Origin: CAYJBP01 sp964368605
GTDB lineage: Bacteria > Bacillota > Dehalobacteriia > UBA4068
DNA: 15,677 bases
NCBI GenBank assembly: GCA_964368605.1
Contig: CAYJBP010000051.1
Span: 1-15,677, forward strand
Direction: 5' to 3'
A model generated the notes under the pieces. The model saw only the letters and a list, made by a program, of their open reading frames with translations. It did no database searches and was not told the origin of the DNA. Made by a program: the position numbers and the translations under genes. Below, one piece after another: positions 1 through 7,884 of this stretch (position 1 is the stretch's first letter; each line of letters opens with the position of its first letter).

Positions 1-2049
1 CCTTATAGTAATAATACAGGCGATAAGCGTCCATCTACCCCCAATAATCAAAGCAATGCCAATAATCGCAATAAAAGCGCTGCTAACCGTGGGCCTGCCA
101 TACCACAGCCCGTCAGCCAAGATAAGCCCAATTCTAATTATCGCCCCGATAATAAAAAGAAGGGCATGTTTACCAAAAGCCTAATCATGGAAAAATCTGA
201 TGGTGGCCGCGGTATGCGCAATAATAAAAATAATCGTTATGGTAAGAATAAAAAAGATAAAAAAGAGCATAAAATGATTATGCCGCCGGTTACACCGAAA
301 AAAATTACCATTGGCGAACAAGTAATTTTAAGCGATTTAGCCAATGCAATGGCTAAAACAGCAGCCGAAATTATCAAAAAGTTATTCGAAATGGGCATTA
401 TGGCCACGATTAATCAGGAATTGGATTCCGAAACCGCCATTTTGCTGGCCGACGAGTTTGGCATTACCGTAGAGGTTAGTGTTGATAAAGCAGTAGAAAT
501 CATGGAAGATATCGAAGATGCCGAGGCCGAATTACAAGAGCGTCCGCCGGTTGTGACGATTATGGGCCATGTAGACCATGGTAAAACCTCTTTATTAGAT
601 GCTATTCGTCATACCAATGTTATTTCTACCGAGGCTGGCGGTATTACTCAGCATATCGGTGCTTATCAGGTAGAAATTAAAGGCAAAAAAATTACCTTCC
701 TCGATACCCCGGGCCATGAAGCCTTTACGGCTATGCGTGCCCGTGGTGCGCAGATGACCGATATTGCCATTATTGTGGTAGCCGCCGACGACGGCGTTAT
801 GCCGCAAACTATCGAGGCTATCAATCACTCTAAGGCCGCTAATGTACCGATTATTATTGCGATCAATAAAATCGACAAAGAAGGTGCCAACCCCGACCGA
901 GTTAAGCAGGAATTAACCGAGCATGGCTTAGTTGCCGAGGAATGGGGCGGCGAAACAATTATGGTGCCGGTATCGGCCAAGGCTCGCTTAAATTTAGAAG
1001 GCCTTTTAGAAATGATTTTATTAGTAGCCGAGGTAGGCGAATTAAAAGCCAACCCGGATCGCCAGGCTCGTGGTGCTGTGGTAGAGGCACGCTTAGACCG
1101 TGCTCGTGGCCCTGTGGTTACCTTATTAGTTCAAAAAGGTGCTTTGCATGTGGGTGATAATCTATTGGCAGGCCCGGTATTTGGTAAAGTTAGAGCCATG
1201 GTTGATGATAAAGGACGCAAAGTTAAAGCAGCGCTTCCTTCGATGCCGGTAGAGGTTTTGGGCTTCCATGAAGTGCCATCGGCCGGCGAGATATTTATCT
1301 CGGCCAAGGATGATAAAGATGCACGTTTTGTTGCGCATCGTCAACAGGTTAAAAAGCGTGAGGACGAATTGCTTAAAACAGCTAAAGTTAGCTTAGACGA
1401 TTTATTTAAGCAAATTGCCCAAGGCGAAATCAAAGATTTAAACCTAGTGGTTAAAGCCGATGTTCATGGTTCGGTAGAGGCTATTTCTCAAAGTTTATTA
1501 AAACTAAATGAGGAAACTGCCGAGGTTAAAGTAAATGTTATTCATGCCGGGGTAGGCGGTATTAGCGAAAGCGATGTAATGCTTGCCACCGCCAGTAATG
1601 CCATTATCATTGGCTTTAATGTACGCCCAATGCCGGCGGCTGTTAAGGCAGCCGAGGCCGAAAGTGTAGATATTCGCCTGTATCGGGTAATTTATGATGC
1701 TTTGGAAGATATCAAAAAGGCAATGAGCGGCTTACTTGCTCCGGAGTTTAAAGAAAATGTAATCGGTCATGCCGAGGTTAGGGCGGTATTTAAAGTGCCC
1801 AAGGCCGGTATGGTGGCCGGATCTTATGTACAAGAAGGCAAAATCAGCCGTGCTGCCCAGGTAAGGGTGGTAAGAGATAGCGTAGTTGTGGCCGAAGATA
1901 AAATCGCCAGCTTACGCCGCTTTAAAGATGATGCCAAAGAGGTTGCTACCGGCTTTGAATGTGGTATCGGCCTAGAGAGTTTTAATGATATTAAAGAAGG
2001 CGATATTATCGAAGCCTTTATCATGGAAGAAATTAAAAGAGAACTATAA
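1..2049 (+). CDS. infB: Translation initiation factor IF-2, 5'-truncated by the window edge
   Basis: IF-2 is the GTPase that brings initiator fMet-tRNA to the 30S subunit and promotes subunit joining. The frame is open from base 1, so the start codon lies outside the window; the ATG at 166 is internal. The visible N-terminal part is low-complexity and Asn-, Lys- and Pro-rich, the usual variable linker. An IF2_N domain follows (about 290-480). The GTPase domain shows G1 GHVDHGKT (565-588), G3 DTPGHEAF (703-726) and G4 NKID (865-876). Domains II, III and IV then run to the end, with the conserved stretches VIHAGVGGISESDV and GFNVRPMP. The stop at 2047-2049 is followed 17 nt later by rbfA, the standard order in Bacillota (nusA-ylxR-L7Ae-infB-rbfA). 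Nothing is broken apart from the truncation. Confidence 0.97.
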   Translation, partial: PYSNNTGDKRPSTPNNQSNANNRNKSAANRGPAIPQPVSQDKPNSNYRPDNKKKGMFTKSLIMEKSDGGRGMRNNKNNRYGKNKKDKKEHKMIMPPVTPKKITIGEQVILSDLANAMAKTAAEIIKKLFEMGIMATINQELDSETAILLADEFGITVEVSVDKAVEIMEDIEDAEAELQERPPVVTIMGHVDHGKTSLLDAIRHTNVISTEAGGITQHIGAYQVEIKGKKITFLDTPGHEAFTAMRARGAQMTDIAIIVVAADDGVMPQTIEAINHSKAANVPIIIAINKIDKEGANPDRVKQELTEHGLVAEEWGGETIMVPVSAKARLNLEGLLEMILLVAEVGELKANPDRQARGAVVEARLDRARGPVVTLLVQKGALHVGDNLLAGPVFGKVRAMVDDKGRKVKAALPSMPVEVLGFHEVPSAGEIFISAKDDKDARFVAHRQQVKKREDELLKTAKVSLDDLFKQIAQGEIKDLNLVVKADVHGSVEAISQSLLKLNEETAEVKVNVIHAGVGGISESDVMLATASNAIIIGFNVRPMPAAVKAAEAESVDIRLYRVIYDALEDIKKAMSGLLAPEFKENVIGHAEVRAVFKVPKAGMVAGSYVQEGKISRAAQVRVVRDSVVVAEDKIASLRRFKDDAKEVATGFECGIGLESFNDIKEGDIIEAFIMEEIKREL

Positions 2050-2066
2050 ATTAAACAGGTGAAAAG

Positions 2067-2459
2067 ATGGCAAAATACAAACAAGGCCGCCTAGCAGGCG
2101 AAATTCAAAAAGAAATTAGCCAAATCCTAAGCCGGGAATTAACAGATCCCCGGCTTAGCCTGGTTAGTGTTATCGATGTTACCGTAGCGCCCGATGGTTG
2201 TTCGGCCAAGGTTTATATTAGCCCGCTTAAGGGCGATATAGCCGAGATTAAAGAGGCTTTGGCCAGCGCTAAAGGCTTTATTCGCCGCTCTTTAGGGCAA
2301 AGATTAAAGGCGCGCACCGTGCCCGAGCTTTATTTTCAGGTAGACGAATCTATTGCCTATGGTATCCGCATGGCCGGGGTTATCGACAAGCAAATCGAGG
2401 CCGACCAAATTGCGGCAGAGGGGCGCCCCCCGATGGACGAGAGCATTTATAAGGAGTAA
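2067..2459 (+). CDS. rbfA: 30S ribosome-binding factor A
   Basis: RbfA is a small KH-fold protein that binds the 30S subunit and assists 16S rRNA 5'-end maturation and cold adaptation. The 130-residue product has the usual length and family features: an N-terminal helix (RLAGEIQKEISQIL), the segment LTDPRLSLVSVIDVTVAPDG, a central AKVYIS strand, and the C-terminal RTVPELYFQVDESIAYG followed by a hydrophilic tail. An AGGTGA ribosome-binding site (2057-2062) stands 4 nt before the ATG. The gene lies 17 nt after infB, and its last codons contain the AAGGAG that serves the next gene, so it is part of one operon. Confidence 0.96.
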   Translation: MAKYKQGRLAGEIQKEISQILSRELTDPRLSLVSVIDVTVAPDGCSAKVYISPLKGDIAEIKEALASAKGFIRRSLGQRLKARTVPELYFQVDESIAYGIRMAGVIDKQIEADQIAAEGRPPMDESIYKE

Positions 2460-2462
2460 GCG

Positions 2463-3425
2463 GTGTTACAAAAAGCATATCAAGATATGGCGCAGTTTTT
2501 AGCAACTGCCCAAGATTTATTAATCATTGGCCATCGCGATCCGGATATGGATTGCGTTGGCTCTATGCTGGGCTTATATCATTTATTTGATGGCAAAACT
2601 AAAAATTGGCAATTAGCCTTAAAAGACGAAGTTGGCAATTATATGAGCTATTTGCCCGGTTTTGATATTATTAAAAGCCCGGATCAAGTGCAAAATATTG
2701 CGGCAATTGTTTATGTAGATTGCAGCGATAAAGCAAGAGCAGGCGGTGCTTGGCTGGATGCTTATGATCATTTGCCTGCTTATTGCATAGATCATCATGT
2801 AAGCAATAATTTTGTGGGCGAGATTTGCCTGCTGGAAGCAGCGGCATCTTCGGCCGGCGAGGTTGTATATAAACTGGCGCAAGCTGCCGATTTAAGTCTA
2901 AATCAAGAGGGGGCAATTTGCCTTTATTCGGCAATAGTTTCCGATACAGGTTGCTTTAGATATAGTAATACTTCATCCGAAACTTTGGCTATTGCGGCCA
3001 AGTTATTGGAATTTGATATCGATACCGAGCAAATAAGAATAGCCCTTTTTGAAAGCCGCGATCCTAAAAATATGGCCATGCTGGGGCTTGCCTTAACCCA
3101 TATGACAATTTTGGCCGCAGGGCGTTTGGTTTATACCTATATAAGTGCTGATGATATGGCTAAGCACCAAGCTAGCAAGGCTGATTTGCATGATATTACC
3201 AACTTTACGCTTATGCATGAAGGCTGCCAAATCGGCATCTTTTTTCAGGAATGTGATCAAAAAATTGATATTAGCATGCGTTGCCGCTCGGCGTATCGGG
3301 TGGATATTTTGGCCTCGGAATTGGGCGGTGGCGGCCATAAACTGGCAGCAGGTGCTCACTTAGACGGAGATTTAAATACAATAATTACCATGGTTATAGA
3401 CAAAGCTTTGCAATTGCTAAAATAG
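2463..3425 (+). CDS. nrnA: DHH/DHHA1 phosphoesterase, NrnA-type oligoribonuclease/pAp phosphatase
   Basis: This DHH-superfamily phosphoesterase probably degrades 2-5 nt RNA oligomers and dephosphorylates 3'-phosphoadenosine 5'-phosphate, as NrnA does. Motif I is H24-R-D-P-D28-x-D30, motif II is the Asp of YVD86, motif III is D110-H111-H112, and motif IV is D161-T-G. The DHHA1 domain ends with the Gly-rich GGGGHKLAAGA (residues 288-298), which binds substrate. The metal-binding residues are all present and the length of 320 aa is typical. The start is GTG at 2463, supported by AAGGAG (2451-2456) at the end of rbfA; the gap to the rbfA stop is only 3 nt. It sits between rbfA and truB, the common Bacillota position. 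The exact substrate preference (nanoRNA, pAp or c-di-nucleotide products) is inferred from family and context. Confidence 0.92.
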   Translation: MLQKAYQDMAQFLATAQDLLIIGHRDPDMDCVGSMLGLYHLFDGKTKNWQLALKDEVGNYMSYLPGFDIIKSPDQVQNIAAIVYVDCSDKARAGGAWLDAYDHLPAYCIDHHVSNNFVGEICLLEAAASSAGEVVYKLAQAADLSLNQEGAICLYSAIVSDTGCFRYSNTSSETLAIAAKLLEFDIDTEQIRIALFESRDPKNMAMLGLALTHMTILAAGRLVYTYISADDMAKHQASKADLHDITNFTLMHEGCQIGIFFQECDQKIDISMRCRSAYRVDILASELGGGGHKLAAGAHLDGDLNTIITMVIDKALQLLK

Positions 3426-3434
3426 GGTGATTAA

Positions 3435-5240
3435 ATGAATGGTTTTATTAATATAAATAAAGAAGGCGGCGCTAGTTCTCATGCCGCCGTGGCCGCCATC
3501 AGGCGGCTTTTGCATATCAAAAAGGTGGGGCATGCCGGTACTTTAGATCCTATGGCTACCGGGGTTTTGCCGCTATGTATCGGCAAGGCCACCCGTTTGG
3601 CCGATTATTTAACCTTAGAGCGTAAAACATATTTGGCACGCATTGTTTTTGGTGCTAAAACCGATAGTTATGATGCCGACGGCGCAATTATTGCCCAGGC
3701 CGATGCCAGCCATTTACTTAAAGAGGATATTTTGGCACTTTTGCCCCAATTTATCGGTGATATTAGCCAAATACCGCCGGTGATATCGGCCATCAAAAAA
3801 GATGGCGTGCCGCTTTATAAAAGGGCTCGTCGTGGTGAAGAAGTGGTTGTACCTGCCAGACAGGTGCATATTTATGATATTAAGGTTAAAGATGCCTGTT
3901 TTGGTATCGCCAACCCATACCTGGATTTAGAAATAGATTGCGGCAAAGGTACTTATATTCGTTCCATCGCTCATGATTTGGGCGAAAAAGCCGGCAACTA
4001 TGCTCATCTGGGTTCTTTGGTACGCCTAAAAGTGGGTAATTTCGAGCAAAAAGATGGTTATACACTTGGCCAAATCGAGCAAATGGTGGCGGCTAATGAT
4101 TATAGTTTTATTATTCCGATGCCGCAAGGCATTGCCCATATCAAGCCTTTTACCGTGCCGGACAAGGCGCTTAATCGGCTGCTACATGGCAATGAATGGC
4201 GGATGCCGGAAGCCGAGCCTGCCGCCACGGTACGGGTAATGACCACAGGCGGTCAATTATTGGGTATCGGGCATATTGATATATATCCAAGTGGTGGATA
4301 TGCGCTTTATATGGACAAGGTATTGGCCGATAATATAGATATTATGACAAGTTATACGGCAGTGGCTATCGGTAATTTTGATGGTATTCATATGGGGCAT
4401 CAGCAATTGGTTGAGGCCTTAAAGAATCAGCAGGAAAAACATGGCGGTAAGGTGGCAATTATCACCTTTAAGCCACATCCGCTGCAATTAATTAAAGGGA
4501 TTAGCCCCACATTGCTAAATACTGCTTTAGAGAAGCAGCATTTACTTAAAGATAAATGGGGCATAGATGAATTGATCGAGTTAGATTTTAATGCATTGCT
4601 GATGAATTTGAGCCCACGTCAATTTATTGAGGAAATAGTAGTTAAGCGTTATCGGGCGCAGCAGGTAATAGTTGGTTTTAACTTTAGTTTTGGCTATCAG
4701 GGCAGAGGCAAGGCGGCTGATTTGGAGGAATTGGGTATTGAATTTGGTTTTAGAACCCAAATTATTCAGGCGGTTAAAAGCGCTTATGGGCTGATTTCTT
4801 CTTCTAATATAAGGCAGGCCATACAAAGAGGGGATATTGAGGCGGCTAATGCGATGCTCGGCTATTGGTATCCTTTAAGTGGCATGGTGATAAAAGGGCA
4901 GCAATTGGGGCGCAGTTTGGGCTATCCGACGGCTAATTTTTTGCCACCGCCGAATAAGGTATTACCGCCATGTGGGGTATTTGCGGTGCGGGTCTGGCAT
5001 CAGGATAAGGTTTATCCGGGCATACTTAATTTTGGCTATAAGCCAACAATAAACGGCGGAGAGAAAGAGCCATTATTTGAAGCCCATTTATTTGATGTAG
5101 ATATTAATTTGTATGGGGAAGAAATCAAAGTAGAGCTGGGCTTATTCATAAGAGGAGAGCAACAATTTGCAGGATTAGAGGAGTTAACAAAGCAAATAGA
5201 AGCAGATAGTAATGAAGCAAGAAAATTCCTAAAAAGTTAA
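3435..5240 (+). CDS. truB-ribF: TruB-RibF fusion: tRNA pseudouridine(55) synthase + riboflavin kinase/FAD synthetase
   Basis: Two normally separate proteins share one 601-residue frame. Residues 1 to about 300 are TruB, which makes pseudouridine 55 in the tRNA T-loop: HAGTLDP holds catalytic D38, followed by ERKTYLARIVFGAKTDSYDADG, GTYIRSIAHDLG, and a C-terminal PUA-like region (about 235-300). Residues from about 304 are RibF, which converts riboflavin to FMN and FAD. The adenylyltransferase half has G313-NFDGIHMGH and the S455-SSNIR motif. The riboflavin kinase half has G-Y-P498-TAN and the presumed catalytic E549 (FEAHLFD). Both halves look full length and complete. There is no stop, frameshift or good ribosome-binding site at the junction; an in-frame ATG at 4344 (M304) lacks a Shine-Dalgarno sequence. 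The start ATG is 9 nt after nrnA with AGGGTGA upstream. It is the last gene of the operon, with a terminator downstream. Confidence 0.95.
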   Translation: MNGFININKEGGASSHAAVAAIRRLLHIKKVGHAGTLDPMATGVLPLCIGKATRLADYLTLERKTYLARIVFGAKTDSYDADGAIIAQADASHLLKEDILALLPQFIGDISQIPPVISAIKKDGVPLYKRARRGEEVVVPARQVHIYDIKVKDACFGIANPYLDLEIDCGKGTYIRSIAHDLGEKAGNYAHLGSLVRLKVGNFEQKDGYTLGQIEQMVAANDYSFIIPMPQGIAHIKPFTVPDKALNRLLHGNEWRMPEAEPAATVRVMTTGGQLLGIGHIDIYPSGGYALYMDKVLADNIDIMTSYTAVAIGNFDGIHMGHQQLVEALKNQQEKHGGKVAIITFKPHPLQLIKGISPTLLNTALEKQHLLKDKWGIDELIELDFNALLMNLSPRQFIEEIVVKRYRAQQVIVGFNFSFGYQGRGKAADLEELGIEFGFRTQIIQAVKSAYGLISSSNIRQAIQRGDIEAANAMLGYWYPLSGMVIKGQQLGRSLGYPTANFLPPPNKVLPPCGVFAVRVWHQDKVYPGILNFGYKPTINGGEKEPLFEAHLFDVDINLYGEEIKVELGLFIRGEQQFAGLEELTKQIEADSNEARKFLKS

Positions 5241-5249
5241 AAGTTTCTT

Positions 5250-5281
5250 TTGTTACTTTTCCTTTCAAAGAAAAGTAACAA
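5250..5281. repeat. Perfect hairpin just after truB-ribF, member of a dispersed family
   Basis: TTGTTACTTTTC (5250-5261) and GAAAAGTAACAA (5270-5281) are perfect 12-bp inverted arms around an 8-nt loop, starting 9 nt after the stop. With the preceding AAAAGTTT it resembles the hairpins inside the two arms flanking the terminase gene (13593-13614 and 15443-15466), although the stem bases differ. It has no T-run directly after it, so it is probably not a terminator by itself. Confidence 0.7.
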
Positions 5282-5284
5282 CTT

Positions 5285-5327
5285 AAAAAAAAGGTCTGTC
5301 GCAAAACTGCGACAGACCTTTTTTTAT
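5285..5327. terminator. Bidirectional Rho-independent terminator between convergent operons
   Basis: A perfect 13-bp stem, AAGGTCTGTCGCA (5291-5303) and TGCGACAGACCTT (5308-5320), encloses the loop AAAC. A T-rich run follows on the plus strand, and an A-run (5285-5292) precedes it, giving a T-run on the minus strand. It can therefore stop transcripts from truB-ribF (plus) and from the hypD operon (minus), which converge here. The stem core resembles the mutAB terminator at 13291-13336. Confidence 0.88.
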
Positions 5328-5337
5328 TTAAGACCTT

Positions 5338-5463
5338 GGGGGCGCTGCCCCCTGAGCTAGTGCCAAAATCTTTGATTTTGAGTACTAGCTACGTGCATTA
5401 GCTGTGGGTTAGCTTTAGCTAAACCCAGCTAGGCCAATACCCCTGCAATTTTTTAAAAAATTG
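5338..5463. repeat. Cluster of palindromes between convergent genes
   Basis: Several dyads are packed together: GGGGGC-GCT-GCCCCC (5338-5352); AGCTAGT (5355-5361) with ACTAGCT (5384-5390), enclosing a nested AAAATC-TTT-GATTTT (5365-5379); an imperfect stem around GGGTTAGC/GCTAAACCC (about 5399-5431); and the fully self-complementary 18-mer CAATTTTTT/AAAAAATTG (5446-5463), just beyond the hypD stop codon. The first resembles a GC-rich dispersed intergenic hairpin; the others may be 3'-end structures of the minus-strand transcript. No ORF lies here. Confidence 0.55.
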
Positions 5464-5472
5464 AGTAAAACT

Positions 5473-7863
5473 TTAAAATGTGTGTTGCTCGGTTCTGGCG
5501 ATGATCTCTTCTTGTAATTCCGGGGTTAGATTATTAAAGTAATCGCTATAGCCTGCTACCCTTACTATTAAATCTTTGTATTGCTCGGGGGTTTCTTGGG
5601 CTTTACGCAAAATTTTACTGTCCACCACATTAAACTGTACATGATGGCCATCCATTCTAAAATAGGTGCGGATTAAATCCTTTAAGGCTTCTACGCCTTC
5701 TTCTTGAGCCAAGATTTGGGGGGTAAACTTGATATTTAATAATGTACCACCGGTGCGTAAATGATCTAGTTTAGCAGCACTTTTGATAACAGCAGTTGGG
5801 CCATTCATATCTGCACCCTGTACCGGCGATATCCCTTCGGATAAGGCAAAGCCTGCACTGCGGCCATCCGGGGTAGCGCCTACCACCGAACCAAAATATA
5901 CATGGCAGGTTGTCGGCAACATCTCTACCCGATAACTGCCGCCGGTTGGGGTGGGGCGGCCATTAACCAGCTCGTAAATTACCTCGAACATACCCATGAT
6001 TAAGCTATCCGCACCATCATCATCATTGCCGTACTTAGGCGTTTTATTAAGGAAAATCTGACGCTCTTTTTCATAGCCTTTAAAGTCTACCGCCAAAACT
6101 TCCAGCATATGTTCCATCGTCATGGTTTTATCGGTAAAGATATGTTTATTAATCGAGGATAGGCAATCGGTAATGCTGCCTAAGCCCACAAATTGAATAT
6201 AACGGCTATTATATCTAGCCCCGCCATTATTATAATCACGGGCCTTTTTAATGCAATCCTCGATAACCACACTCATAAACGGCGAAGGCATATTTTGGGC
6301 ATAAATTTGCTCAATTATATTATTGCCGCGAATATCGATATCGATAAAATAACTCACCTGCTTTTTAAAGGCCGCCAGTAAATCTTCGATGCTCTTAAAT
6401 TCGGCAGGCTCACCTGTTTTTAGGCCGATTTGCTTGCCGGTTTGGGGGTCTAGGCCATTATGCATAGTAATTTCTAATACTTTTACCATATTGAAATAGC
6501 CGGTTAAAATATAGGCCTCTTTACCAAAAGCACCTACCTCCACACAGCCCGATGTGCCACCCTGCCTGGCATCTTCTAAGCTTTTGCCTTGGCGCAATAA
6601 TTCTTCGATAACGGCATCGGTATTGAATACGGAAGGAAAACCCATCCCTTCACGGATAACCTTGCCGGCCTCGATTACAAAACGATCCGGGTTTTTGCGG
6701 CTAACCTGAACATTGGTAGAAGGCTGCAAAATCCGCATATCGGCAATAATTTCTAAAAGTAAATAGGATAATTCATTAACCGCATCGGTGCCATCCGGCT
6801 TAACACCACCAATATTAATATTGCAAAAATCGGTATAAGTGCCACTTTCTTTTAAGGTGATACCCACTTTAGGCGGCGCCGGTTGATTATTAAACTTAAC
6901 CCAAAAACTCTCCAAAAGCTCTTTAGCTTGATCGCGATTTAAGGTGCCGGCTGCGGTTTCGGCCTGGTAAAAGGGGTATAAATGCAAATCTAATTTACCG
7001 GGCGAAAAAGCATCCCAGGTATTAAGCTCGGTAATTACCCCCAAATGCACAAACCAGTACATTTGCAAGGCCTCGTGGAAAGTACGCGGCGGATTGGCAG
7101 GCACATGCTCACAAATAGCGGCCAAATTCAATAGCTCGGCTTTACGAACACTATCTGCGGTTTGCTCGGCTGCCTCTTTGGCATATTCGGCATAACGCTT
7201 AGCATAAATCATCAAGGCATCGCAGGCTATATCCATCGCCTTTAATTGCTCTTGCTTAGCATATGCTTCGCTATCATTTACATAGTCTAAGGCTTGTAGC
7301 TGCTCGGCAATATCGGCTTTAAAGCCCAACATGCCCTTGCGATAAATCTTGCCATCGGCCACGGTATGGCCGGGCGAACGCTGCTCCATAAATTCGGTAA
7401 AAATACCGGCATCATAGCAATCACGCCATTCATCGGTCATCTGATTCATAATCAAATCACGAATCGATTTTCCTTGCCAATAAGGAATAATAGTTTCCTC
7501 CTGGGCTTTAAGGGTGGCTTCGTCTACCCTAAAAAAGATTTTATCTCTTTGATCGATAGTTTCAAAATCCTCGATGCTATGGCAGCATAATTCCGGATAG
7601 GTAGGCGCGGATTGGGGCTTAGGGCCTCTTTCGCCTAAAATTAGCTCGCCATCATTGATAACCAGCGTTTTATTTTCCATGATATGTTTAAAGGATAAAG
7701 CCCTAAGCACCGGTATCGATACCTTACCTTGATACTTTTGATAGGCTTCTGTCATCAATAAAGCCCTTTCGATAGATAGGGTAGGCTCGGTTTCCACACT
7801 TTGCTTGCGCAGGCGCTGAATTCTTTCATTCATGCCTAAAATACGTTCTACTTGCTCGGCCAT
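5473..7863 (-). CDS. hypD: Glycyl radical enzyme, trans-4-hydroxy-L-proline dehydratase (HypD)
   Basis: HypD uses a glycyl radical to remove water from trans-4-hydroxy-L-proline, giving pyrroline-5-carboxylate in strict anaerobes. The 796-residue protein has the PFL-type barrel, the active-site loop GGTSGC440VE442 and the C-terminal radical loop RVAG771YSD. The spacing fits HypD: with a constant +6 offset from Clostridioides difficile HypD (C434, G765, from memory), the known pocket residues F152, H160, D278, S334, F340, Y450 and T645 fall on F158, H166, D284, S340, F346, Y456 and T651, all identical. The long stretches PVLRALSFKH, NNQPAPPKVGITLKES and MDGHHVQFNV also fit. After the Cys motif it reads VEVGAFGKEA, where I recall VETGCFGKEA in the reference. 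Start ATG at 7863-7861 with GAGGAGG upstream. It follows its activase by 21 nt. No proC is visible nearby. Other glycyl radical enzymes are less likely. Confidence 0.85.
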   Translation of the reverse strand: MAEQVERILGMNERIQRLRKQSVETEPTLSIERALLMTEAYQKYQGKVSIPVLRALSFKHIMENKTLVINDGELILGERGPKPQSAPTYPELCCHSIEDFETIDQRDKIFFRVDEATLKAQEETIIPYWQGKSIRDLIMNQMTDEWRDCYDAGIFTEFMEQRSPGHTVADGKIYRKGMLGFKADIAEQLQALDYVNDSEAYAKQEQLKAMDIACDALMIYAKRYAEYAKEAAEQTADSVRKAELLNLAAICEHVPANPPRTFHEALQMYWFVHLGVITELNTWDAFSPGKLDLHLYPFYQAETAAGTLNRDQAKELLESFWVKFNNQPAPPKVGITLKESGTYTDFCNINIGGVKPDGTDAVNELSYLLLEIIADMRILQPSTNVQVSRKNPDRFVIEAGKVIREGMGFPSVFNTDAVIEELLRQGKSLEDARQGGTSGCVEVGAFGKEAYILTGYFNMVKVLEITMHNGLDPQTGKQIGLKTGEPAEFKSIEDLLAAFKKQVSYFIDIDIRGNNIIEQIYAQNMPSPFMSVVIEDCIKKARDYNNGGARYNSRYIQFVGLGSITDCLSSINKHIFTDKTMTMEHMLEVLAVDFKGYEKERQIFLNKTPKYGNDDDGADSLIMGMFEVIYELVNGRPTPTGGSYRVEMLPTTCHVYFGSVVGATPDGRSAGFALSEGISPVQGADMNGPTAVIKSAAKLDHLRTGGTLLNIKFTPQILAQEEGVEALKDLIRTYFRMDGHHVQFNVVDSKILRKAQETPEQYKDLIVRVAGYSDYFNNLTPELQEEIIARTEQHTF

Positions 7864-7884
7864 ACTAAATCCTCCTCAAATAAA

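Noticed and set aside
166..2049. infB starting at the ATG at 166
   Set aside because: The frame is open to base 1 with a typical IF-2 linker composition, so the gene starts upstream of the window.
2619..2934. Overlapping minus-strand ORFs inside nrnA and similar ones inside mutA, mutB and infB
   Set aside because: They are antisense shadows of well-supported genes, without ribosome-binding sites or recognisable domains.
4344..5240. Separate ribF gene starting at the internal ATG
   Set aside because: There is no ribosome-binding site before 4344 and no stop between the TruB and RibF parts; the frame is continuous.
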